In this document: piece after piece, positions 1 to 4,659 of the stretch
Layout: each line of letters begins with the position of its first letter
Position numbering within the stretch: the first letter of the stretch is position 1
Assembly: GCA_964406375.1 (NCBI GenBank)
Contig: CAYORM010000124.1
Coordinates: 1 to 5,005 of the forward strand
Reading direction: 5' to 3'
DNA length: 5,005 nt
Source: CAYORM01 sp964406375
GTDB taxonomy: Bacteria > Pseudomonadota > Alphaproteobacteria > DSM-16000 > Inquilinaceae
Made by a program: the position numbers and the translations under genes
The notes under the pieces: model-generated
Database searches by the model: none
The model's input: only the letters and a program-made list of their open reading frames with translations
What the model was told of the DNA's origin: nothing

Positions 1-1785
1 ATCGAGCGCGCCCCCTTGCATCCGCTCGACCAGTTCCGCGCCTTCCAGGCCATGGGCGAGAAGGGCATGACCGAGGAGGAAATCGCGGCGGCCTTCTTCG
101 TCGACGTCAAGGTCGTGAAGCAGCGCCTGCGCCTGGCCTCGGTCTCTCCCGCGCTGCTCGACATCTATGCAGAGGACGGCATGACACTCGAACAGCTCAT
201 GGCCTTCACTGTCTCGGAGGACCATGCGCGCCAGCAGCAGGTCTGGGAGGCGATCAAGGACGGCTGGCAGAAGGAGCCCTATTACATCCGCCGACTGATG
301 ACCGAGACCACGGTCAGGGCCTCGGACAAGCGGGCGGCCTTCGTCGGACTCGCGGCGTATGAGGATGCGGGTGGCTATGTACTCCGCGATCTCTTCCAGT
401 CCGACGATGGCGGCTGGCTTCAGGACGCCGTCCTGCTCGACCGTCTCGTCACCGAGAAGCTCAAGGCCGAGGCCGAGACCGTCGCGGCCGAGGGCTGGAA
501 ATGGATCGAGATCGCCGTGACCTTTCCCTATGGTCATGACCACGGATTGCGGGAACTCGTCGGCACCACGGTCAATCTGACCGAGGAGGAACGCGCGACC
601 CGCGAAGCGCTGCGCGACGAATACGACCGGCTCGAGGCCGAATATTCCGAGGCCGACGAGCTGCCCGACGAGGTCGACCAGCGCCTCGGTGAGATCGAAG
701 AGGCGCTGGAGACCTTCGATCGCCGTCCCATGACCTATGCGCCCGAGCAGATGGCCCGGGCCGGGGCCTTCGTCAGCATCGACTCCGATGGAACGCTGCT
801 GGTCGAGCGTGGCTATGTCCGGCCCGGGGACGAGGCGACGGCCGAGCCCGAGGGCGGCGATGGCGCTGACGCTGCGGGCACGGCGACCGAGGGCGATCAG
901 CCGGCTGGCGTCCAGCGCGCCGTGATTACGGTTGGCGGATCCCCCACCGAAACAGACGAGGAGGAGGATGAGGTCGAGACGATCCGGCCGCTTCCCGACC
1001 GCCTGGTCAGCGAACTGACTGCGCATCGTACGCTCGCCTTGCGCGATGCCGTGGCATCGAGCCCCCATGTCGCCATGACCGCGCTTTTGCACCGGCTGGT
1101 CACGGATACATTCCTCCCGCATTCCACGCGGGGTTGCATCGAGGCCCAGGTCCGCGAGGTGCATTTCCCGGCGCAGGCCGAGGATCTGCGCGACAGCGCC
1201 TCGGCGCGGGCGGTGGCAGAACGGCACGAACGCTGGGGCGATCATATCCCCGCAGATGACGCGGCGCTCTGGGACTGGCTGGCCGATCTTGACGACGGCT
1301 CCCGCATGGAGCTTCTCGCCCATTGCGTGAGCTTCGGCGTCAACGCGCTCTACGAGAAGCCGAACCCCTATGGCGGCATGGGAGTCAGCCAGCACGGCCT
1401 CGAGGTGAGGCTGGCGCAGGCCGACAGGCTGGCGCGCGCCACCGGGCTCGACATGGTGGCGGCTGGCTGGCGTCCGACAGTGGAGAATTATCTCGGCCGC
1501 GTGACCAAGCCTCGCATTCTCGAAGCCGTGCGCGAGGGGGCGGGCGAACGGGCAGCCGAGCTGATCGACCACCTGAAGAAGGGTGACATGGCCAAGGAGG
1601 CCGAGCGCCTGCTCGCGGAAACCGGCTGGCTGCCAGAGCCGCTGCGCATGATCGACCCCGGCGCAGAGACCGACGCCGTGGCCTCCGCCGATGTTGAGGC
1701 CGACGACCTGCCGGAGTTCCTGGCAGGCGATGGCGAGGATGAAGACCTCGCCGAGGAGGAGCAGCACATGGTCGCCGCTGAATGA
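1..1785 (+). CDS. ParB/RepB/Spo0J-family partition-like protein, 5' partial
   Basis: The frame is open from base 1 and gives 594 residues with no start inside the window. The TTG at 16 is internal to the conserved ParB text (R-A-P-L-H-P-L-D-Q-F near residues 3-12), so the start and most of the N-terminal ParB/CTPase domain lie upstream. Residues 23-53 form the ParB helix-turn-helix (M-T-E-E-E-I-A ... V-V-K-Q-R-L-R-L-A), which in this family binds centromere-like DNA. Residues 193-242 are a charged, probably helical or coiled-coil segment. Residues 276-326 are an acidic linker ending T-E-T-D-E-E-E-D-E. A C-terminal domain of large plasmid-type ParB-like proteins follows: L-P-D-R-L near 331, L-A-H-C-V-S near 439, L-G-R-V-T-K near 498, T-G-W-L-P-E-P-L near 541. 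The tail from about 560 is strongly acidic. It is much longer than chromosomal ParB (about 300 aa). No ParA is adjacent, so a role in segregation is inferred; transcriptional or anti-restriction-linked roles are also possible. Confidence 0.9.
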   Translation: MERAPLHPLDQFRAFQAMGEKGMTEEEIAAAFFVDVKVVKQRLRLASVSPALLDIYAEDGMTLEQLMAFTVSEDHARQQQVWEAIKDGWQKEPYYIRRLMTETTVRASDKRAAFVGLAAYEDAGGYVLRDLFQSDDGGWLQDAVLLDRLVTEKLKAEAETVAAEGWKWIEIAVTFPYGHDHGLRELVGTTVNLTEEERATREALRDEYDRLEAEYSEADELPDEVDQRLGEIEEALETFDRRPMTYAPEQMARAGAFVSIDSDGTLLVERGYVRPGDEATAEPEGGDGADAAGTATEGDQPAGVQRAVITVGGSPTETDEEEDEVETIRPLPDRLVSELTAHRTLALRDAVASSPHVAMTALLHRLVTDTFLPHSTRGCIEAQVREVHFPAQAEDLRDSASARAVAERHERWGDHIPADDAALWDWLADLDDGSRMELLAHCVSFGVNALYEKPNPYGGMGVSQHGLEVRLAQADRLARATGLDMVAAGWRPTVENYLGRVTKPRILEAVREGAGERAAELIDHLKKGDMAKEAERLLAETGWLPEPLRMIDPGAETDAVASADVEADDLPEFLAGDGEDEDLAEEEQHMVAAE

Positions 1786-1793
1786 CCTCCGCC

Positions 1794-1820
1794 TGCGGGG
1801 TCGGCTTCGGCCGCCCCGCA
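1794..1820 (+). terminator. UUCG-capped hairpin after the ParB-like gene
   Basis: The inverted repeat starts 9 nt after the ParB-like stop. TGCGGGG (1794-1800) pairs with CCCCGCA (1814-1820), and CGGC (1802-1805) pairs with GCCG (1810-1813), leaving one bulged T at 1801 and a TTCG loop (1806-1809). C(UUCG)G is an exceptionally stable tetraloop. The downstream bases (TCTTCCCTCT) are pyrimidine-rich but not a clean U-tract. It could therefore be an intrinsic terminator, a 3' end stabiliser, or the front of the leader of the next gene. The structure is clear; its role is inferred. Confidence 0.5.
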
Positions 1821-1885
1821 TCTTCCCTCTCGATTTTCCACCCGCCCGGCCACCGCGCCGGGCGCATTCGATTCAGGAGCTACCG
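1821..1885 (+). promoter_or_regulatory. Leader module copy 1 (pyrimidine tract, GCCCGG hairpin, RBS)
   Basis: A G-poor pyrimidine-rich tract (1821-1842, one G) is followed by a perfect 8-bp hairpin: CGCCCGGC (1843-1850) pairs with GCCGGGCG (1857-1864), with a 6-nt loop. AGGAG at 1875-1879 lies 10 nt after the hairpin and 6 nt before the ATG at 1886. The same order recurs before the genes at 2858 and 4727, so it appears to be a repeated leader. C-rich, G-poor RNA is the general character of Rho loading sites; that function is inferred. Confidence 0.5.
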
Positions 1886-2365
1886 ATGACCGACGAGTCC
1901 GAAATCGCGCCCGACGCCTGCCCGCCGCTCTCCGAGTGGAGGACGCTGGATGCCCTTCGTGCCCAACTCGAGGCCGAGCTGTTCAACCTCAACAAGGGCG
2001 TGCTGCTCGATGCCCTCGCATCCGCGGGAGTCACGCATGTCGTCGTGACCTTCGACGGCTATGGCGATTCCGGCCAGATCGAGAATGTCGAGGTCCGGTC
2101 CGGCGACGATGCCATCCCGATGCCGGAGAGCACGATCGAGATCGCCGAGGCGCTCTGGGGCCAAAGCGAGCCGAAGCGATCCATCGTCGCGATCGCGACG
2201 GCCATCGAAAGCCTGGCCTATGACGTGCTGGAGCGGACGCATTGCGGCTGGGAAAACTCCGACGGCGCCTATGGCGACATCACCTTCGATGTGGCGGCGC
2301 ATGCGATCACGCTCGACTACAACGAGCGCTACACCGCCACCGAAAACTACACGCATCAGTTCTGA
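1886..2365 (+). CDS. DUF6878 family protein
   Basis: The product is 159 aa. I recognise the DUF6878 pattern: residues 48-66 read G-V-T-H-V-V-V-T-F-D-G-Y-G-D-S-G-Q-I-E, and residues 119-149 include H-C-G-W-E-N-S-D-G-A-Y-G followed by I-T-L-D-Y-N-E-R-Y. No biochemical role is known to me for this family. Its members recur in alphaproteobacterial accessory regions near ParB-like and DUF6915 genes. The protein is acidic and lacks a signal peptide or membrane segment, so it is probably cytoplasmic. The ATG at 1886 is chosen because AGGAG sits 6 nt upstream and the conserved family text begins soon after; the frame is open back to 1691, but that stretch overlaps the ParB gene and the leader hairpins. 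The stop lies 11 nt before the DUF6915 start, so the two are likely co-translated. Confidence 0.85.
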   Translation: MTDESEIAPDACPPLSEWRTLDALRAQLEAELFNLNKGVLLDALASAGVTHVVVTFDGYGDSGQIENVEVRSGDDAIPMPESTIEIAEALWGQSEPKRSIVAIATAIESLAYDVLERTHCGWENSDGAYGDITFDVAAHAITLDYNERYTATENYTHQF

Positions 2366-2371
2366 GGGAGG
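2366..2371 (+). promoter_or_regulatory. Ribosome binding site for the DUF6915 gene
   Basis: GGGAGG begins at the base right after the DUF6878 TGA and ends 5 nt before the ATG at 2377. It fixes that start over the longer open frame reaching back to 2242 inside DUF6878. Its position suggests that ribosomes terminating on DUF6878 re-initiate here. This is the only start in the window without a leader hairpin. Confidence 0.75.
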
Positions 2372-2376
2372 CGGCA

Positions 2377-2796
2377 ATGGGACATTGTTATCATCACGCG
2401 CTGTCCTCGGCGCGCAAATGGGGCGGCACCGCGGAGGACTATCTGCCGCTGCATCAGTGGTTCGATGAATCGAAGGAGATCACCGCCGACTTCCGGCACC
2501 GGGCGTTGCGCCATCACGCCCAGGGCATATTCGAGTTGGAGCGGGTTTTCGGGCCGACCATCACCGTCTCGACCGGCCGCGTCGTCCCCGTCCGATTGAT
2601 CGGCGAACAGCATGTGCTGGAGGATCTCGGCTTCATTCCGAGCTTTGCCGATTGGGTGCGTTCGATCCGGCCCCAGCCCTGGATGGGCCGCGCCCAGCCG
2701 ATTCACAAGCTGGTCGATCCCTTCGCCGCTGCGGCTGACGGTGAGCCGGACGCAAGCTGTCCACCGCATTCGGGGGCCGGCTCAGGGGCAGCCTGA
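2377..2796 (+). CDS. DUF6915 family protein
   Basis: The product is 139 aa and matches the DUF6915 pattern I know: M-G-H-C-Y-H-H-A-L-S-S at the start, L-H-Q-W-F-D-E-S-K at 25-33, F-R-H-R-A-L-R-H-H-A-Q-G-I-F at 39-52, then V-P-V-R-L-I-G-E-Q-H-V and I-P-S-F-A-D-W-V near 70-94. Histidines at 3, 6, 7, 26, 41, 46, 47 and 79, together with D30, could build a metal site of an all-helical fold; this is inference, and no enzymatic role is established that I know of. The last 20 or so residues (A/G/D/S/P-rich) look disordered. It is probably cytoplasmic. Spacing suggests one operon with the upstream DUF6878 gene. Confidence 0.85.
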   Translation: MGHCYHHALSSARKWGGTAEDYLPLHQWFDESKEITADFRHRALRHHAQGIFELERVFGPTITVSTGRVVPVRLIGEQHVLEDLGFIPSFADWVRSIRPQPWMGRAQPIHKLVDPFAAAADGEPDASCPPHSGAGSGAA

Positions 2797-2857
2797 CCAC
2801 CACCATCCCCCACTATCCGCCCGGTCCTCGTGACCGGGCTTTGCATTGGAGAGCCCA
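2797..2857 (+). promoter_or_regulatory. Leader module copy 2 (G-free tract, GCCCGG hairpin, RBS)
   Basis: Bases 2797-2818 contain no G. They are followed by a perfect 8-bp hairpin: GCCCGGTC (2819-2826) pairs with GACCGGGC (2832-2839), with a 5-nt loop CTCGT. GGAG at 2848-2851 lies 8 nt after the hairpin and 6 nt before the ATG at 2858. GCATT occurs between hairpin and RBS in both this leader and the one before 1886, which supports common descent of the two. Regulation by attenuation or hairpin-controlled translation is inferred. Confidence 0.5.
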
Positions 2858-3163
2858 ATGACCCGTTTGATAGATATCGACGAGATCTTCCACGAGGACC
2901 GCGACAATCCTCCGGGCGAGAGATCGCTGCCCTGGGAGGAGACGCGCGACGGCGTCACCGTGGTGGTGGAGCCCAAGCCCCATTGGGCCGAGGACATGCG
3001 GGCGTTCCGCCTCGATGCCCGCGAATATTGCCGCTATGCCGACTGGACCGCGCATGGCGCCAGGGCGCGGTTTTTCGGTCATGTCGACATGTCGGGCGAC
3101 GAGGTGATGATGAAGGCCCGCGCCATGATCGCGCGCGAAATCGCCGATGGGCTCTGGGACTGA
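2858..3163 (+). CDS. Hypothetical protein, 101 aa
   Basis: I do not recognise this family. The protein begins M-T-R-L-I-D-I-D-E-I and is rich in charge and aromatics: W26, W43, W63 and W100, plus a Y-C-R-Y-A-D-W cluster at 57-63. Residues 33-37 (V-T-V-V-V) look like a beta strand, followed by E-P-K-P-H-W; the C-terminal third (81-101) is probably an amphipathic helix. There is no signal peptide or membrane span. The ATG at 2858 is preferred over an in-frame TTG at 2846 because GGAG at 2848-2851 is correctly spaced for it and would overlap the TTG start. Codon use matches its neighbours and it has its own leader hairpin, so it is a credible gene of the same accessory cluster. Function unknown. 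Confidence 0.75.
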   Translation: MTRLIDIDEIFHEDRDNPPGERSLPWEETRDGVTVVVEPKPHWAEDMRAFRLDAREYCRYADWTAHGARARFFGHVDMSGDEVMMKARAMIAREIADGLWD

Positions 3164-3248
3164 GCGGCAAGGCCGGTTCCGCCCCCCTGCGGCGCCGCCG
3201 GTTATCGCTTTGCCGGCCGTGATGGACCGGGCTCCAGCTTCGCCATTA

Positions 3249-3369
3249 GCCATCGATGTCATGGGTGACGGTTGCCGTCCGGCCCCGTGCGAACACGAAT
3301 TTTCGGCCAGCGCGCCAGCAAGGCTGGCGGGACGAGGCATCTGCGACGGGTCTCGGGCATCCGGTCAGA
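3249..3369. repeat. Direct repeat, unit 1 (about 121 bp)
   Basis: This stretch aligns along its whole length with 3402-3523. The shared ends are GCCA and ATCCGGTCAGA. The longest exact block is 19 nt (CGAGGCATCTGCGACGGGT, 3333-3351). By eye roughly three quarters of positions agree, with one single-base indel near the start. It ends exactly at the run of Ns. There are no terminal inverted repeats or target duplications to suggest an insertion sequence. Its nature is unknown. Confidence 0.75.
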
Positions 3370-3379
3370 NNNNNNNNNN
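3370..3379. other. Run of 10 Ns (assembly gap)
   Basis: Ten consecutive Ns directly abut the end of repeat unit 1. A round ten-N spacer is a usual scaffolding placeholder, so the true distance and content are unknown. Missing repeat units are a natural explanation for the break, because short reads collapse on such repeats. Confidence 0.95.
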
Positions 3380-3401
3380 CTCGCCAATTCCCTGACTTTC
3401 T

Positions 3402-3523
3402 GCCACCAATGTCATGGGGCGATGGGTGCCGTCCCGATCTGAACGAACACGGATTCTCGGACAGCATGGCGGCAGGGCTGGCTGGGCGAGGCATCTGCGA
3501 CGGGTTTCCGGCATCCGGTCAGA
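3402..3523. repeat. Direct repeat, unit 2 (about 122 bp)
   Basis: This is the second copy of the unit at 3249-3369, offset 153-154 nt including the gap. The 19-nt identical block lies at 3487-3505. Several differences between copies fall at third positions of one plus-strand frame: in it both copies read G-D-G-C-R-P near the start and L-A-G-R-G-I-C-D-G, then A-S-G-Q, near the end. The unit could therefore derive from coding sequence, but there is no ribosome binding site and the two copies sit in different frames. Confidence 0.75.
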
Positions 3524-3585
3524 TGCAAGGCACCACCCCCCGCTTCCATTCGCAAACCTTGGTCTGATCCGCTTCTTTGCATTCA

Positions 3586-3736
3586 ACCCCAAGGGGTCGG
3601 CTTGACGCTGCGCGTGCCGCCCTCGCGGATTCGGGGGAACCCGAACGCGCGAGGGTGAGTGCAGATCCGGTCAGACACTTCGGGCGCCTGTCGCGCGGGG
3701 GATGGTCCCCCGCCTCCAAGACAGGAGCCGGAACCC
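3586..3736 (+). promoter_or_regulatory. Structured leader A, before the 54-aa gene
   Basis: Three inverted repeats lie in series. ACCCC-AA-GGGGT is at 3586-3597. A composite hairpin at 3620-3655 pairs CCCTCGCG with CGCGAGGG and, inside it, TTCGGG (3630-3635) with CCCGAA (3640-3645) around a GGAA loop. An 8-bp hairpin at 3695-3713 has arms GCGGGGGA and TCCCCCGC. AGGAG at 3723-3727 follows 9 nt later and is 9 nt before the ATG at 3737. The segment GAGGG-T-GAGTGC ... CCGGT (3651-3671) matches leader B before the 185-aa gene. A cis-regulatory RNA role is inferred. Confidence 0.5.
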
Positions 3737-3901
3737 ATGTCCTATGCAGATGCCACCGCCTTTGCCGCCAGCCTCGCCGCCACGCTGATGGTCTCGATCG
3801 TCGTGTTCGAGGCGGGCGACGGCACCCACGGCGCCATGCCCTTGGGCGAGTTCGATGGCGATGAGGAAATGGTGAAGCTGGAGCTCGATCCATGGGCCTG
3901 A
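3737..3901 (+). CDS. Hypothetical acidic microprotein, 54 aa
   Basis: The product is M-S-Y-A-D-A-T-A-F ... L-E-L-D-P-W-A. The N-terminal half (A7-F24) is hydrophobic and alanine-rich with V-S-I-V-V-F at its end. That could be a short membrane helix, but it more likely forms a helix plus strand, because acidic residues follow at once and no positive charges flank it. The C-terminal half is strongly acidic (about ten D/E in total against one K). AGGAG 9 nt upstream of the ATG supports this start; the frame is open further back to a GTG at 3659, but that part is the structured leader. I recognise no domain. Its own leader and good RBS argue that it is real; function unknown. Confidence 0.65.
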   Translation: MSYADATAFAASLAATLMVSIVVFEAGDGTHGAMPLGEFDGDEEMVKLELDPWA

Positions 3902-3953
3902 GGCGCGAAAGCGCCACATCCCCGACAATCCGGGACGCGGAAGCGCGTCCCGG
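3902..3953 (+). terminator. Twin hairpins after the 54-aa gene
   Basis: The first hairpin begins at the base after the stop: GGCGC (3902-3906), GAAA loop, GCGCC (3911-3915). The second is a perfect 10-bp stem: CCGGGACGCG (3930-3939), loop GAAG, CGCGTCCCGG (3944-3953). The downstream sequence GCCTTCCCCC has no U-tract, so a classical intrinsic terminator is not shown; transcript 3' end protection or pausing is as likely. Confidence 0.5.
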
Positions 3954-3960
3954 GCCTTCC

Positions 3961-4000
3961 CCCTGGCGATGATCACCCATCGCCGGAGGTGGCGCCAGGG
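3961..4000 (+). promoter_or_regulatory. Mutually exclusive hairpins (possible RNA switch)
   Basis: GGCGATG (3965-3971) pairs with CATCGCC (3978-3984) around a 6-nt loop. Alternatively CCCTGGCG (3961-3968) pairs with CGCCAGGG (3993-4000). Both are perfect (7 and 8 bp) and share bases 3965-3968, so they cannot form together. The second structure would also use base 4000, the first base of the next stem (GCCGAG 4000-4005 with CTCGGC 4009-4014). Competing stems in a leader are typical of attenuators and riboswitches; no known riboswitch class is recognised here. Confidence 0.35.
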
Positions 4001-4101
4001 CCGAGGCCCTCGGCGACGAGAGGGAGAGTGCGGGCCGGTTTGGCCGTGACGGGTTGGAAGGTGGAGGAGAGGCCTCCGCCGCCCGTCGCGGAGCAACACC
4101 G
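4001..4101 (+). promoter_or_regulatory. Structured leader B, before the 185-aa gene
   Basis: CCCTC (4007-4011) can pair with GAGGG (4020-4024), after which comes A-GAGTGC-GGG-CCGGT (to 4039), a close match to leader A. Then GGTGGAGG (4060-4067) pairs with CCTCCGCC (4073-4080) with one G-U pair and a 5-nt loop. This stem may be enclosed by GACGGG (4048-4053) with CCCGTC (4082-4087). GGAG at 4090-4093 precedes the ATG at 4102 by 8 nt. A regulatory RNA is inferred from the density of pairing and the match to the other leader. Confidence 0.5.
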
Positions 4102-4659
4102 ATGACCCTTCCCCGCCACGATACCTTCCGCTCGATCGGCCAGATTCTCGCCGCTGATGTGCTTCCGGCGCTTTGCCATGCGCGAAAACTGCCGCTGCGA
4201 GTCACCTGCCTCGGCGCCGCCAGTTATGATGATGGCGACGACGTTCATGTATTCGATCGCACCGTGTCGCTCGGTACGCGTCAATCCCCCGAAGAGGCCA
4301 TGGACCTCGCCATTCTGCGCGTGTCGCGCGGCGACATCCACGCAGGTCGCGACGGCACGCTGCGCTTCCGGCCGCGCATCGCGGTCGTTCAGGACAGCGA
4401 ATACGGCCTGGTGCTCGCAGGGGAAGTCCGTGCCGGGATCATCCTCTGGCGGCAGCCGGTCGCGTCCGACGCCGAGGCCCGCCGTGTCGTGACCGAGGCC
4501 AGCCGTCTGCGCGGCATGGCTTTCGCCGCGTCAGGGCGTGGGGAACACGGATCGGCGCGCGACCTGCGTTACCGCGCCAGCCTGCTCGAGGCGCGGTTGG
4601 TCGATGCGTTCTGGCGCGAGACCGCGACCGAGCTGCTCCGCCTTCCACAGGCCGCCTGA
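4102..4659 (+). CDS. Hypothetical protein, 185 aa
   Basis: I do not recognise the family. The protein begins M-T-L-P-R-H-D-T-F-R-S-I-G-Q, with a probable first helix through about residue 28. A region of mixed strands follows: L-R-V-T-C-L-G, an acidic turn Y-D-D-G-D-D-V-H-V-F, then P-E-E-A-M-D-L-A-I-L and R-I-A-V-V-Q-D. The C-terminal 65 residues look helical and arginine-rich (E-A-R-R-V-V-T-E-A-S-R-L-R-G; D-L-R-Y-R-A-S-L-L-E-A-R-L). There is no signal peptide or membrane span. The frame is open back to a TTG at 4054, but that extension lies inside the leader hairpin; GGAG at 4090-4093 selects the ATG at 4102. Codon use is like its neighbours. Function unknown. Confidence 0.75.
   Translation: MTLPRHDTFRSIGQILAADVLPALCHARKLPLRVTCLGAASYDDGDDVHVFDRTVSLGTRQSPEEAMDLAILRVSRGDIHAGRDGTLRFRPRIAVVQDSEYGLVLAGEVRAGIILWRQPVASDAEARRVVTEASRLRGMAFAASGRGEHGSARDLRYRASLLEARLVDAFWRETATELLRLPQAA

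Larger units (their letters stand above)
3164..3736. other. Gene-poor stretch with repeats, an assembly gap and a leader
   Basis: No convincing gene is seen across about 570 nt. Just after the stop of the 101-aa gene, 3165-3215 can fold into three nested stems: CGGCAA (3165-3170) with TTGCCG (3210-3215), CCGG (3173-3176) with CCGG (3198-3201), and CCGC (3179-3182) with GCGG (3189-3192). Two diverged direct repeats (3249-3369 and 3402-3523) flank a 10-N gap. Bases 3524-3585 show nothing I can assign. From about 3586 a structured leader runs to the start at 3737. Open frames here lack ribosome binding sites and shift between repeat copies. Confidence 0.6.

Noticed and set aside
16..18. TTG as start of the ParB-like gene
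   Set aside because: The frame is open upstream and the residues encoded by bases 1-15 fit the conserved ParB text, so the gene simply enters from outside the window.
1385..1867. Minus-strand open frame of 160 codons
   Set aside because: It is antisense to the ParB-like gene, rich in Arg/Pro as expected for a GC-rich shadow frame, and has no recognisable domain.
1786..1885. A sigma-70 promoter before the DUF6878 gene
   Set aside because: No convincing -35/-10 pair is visible in this GC-rich spacer, so no promoter was called here or in the other spacers.
1880..2377. Minus-strand open frame of 165 codons opposite DUF6878
   Set aside because: It mirrors almost exactly the span of a recognised plus-strand family and is therefore a shadow.
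3249..3523. CRISPR array or insertion sequence
   Set aside because: The units are about 120 bp, diverged and only two, with no short identical repeats and variable spacers, no terminal inverted repeats and no transposase.
3409..3567. Possible 52-aa plus-strand peptide from repeat unit 2
   Set aside because: There is no ribosome binding site before its ATG, and in unit 1 the matching frame runs into the gap; kept as an observation, not as a gene.
3519..4205. Minus-strand open frame of 228 codons covering the gene-poor region
   Set aside because: It runs through leaders A and B and opposite the 54-aa gene and the start of the 185-aa gene; composition is Arg/Ser/Pro-rich without domain-like segments, and the plus-strand genes with RBSs explain the area better.
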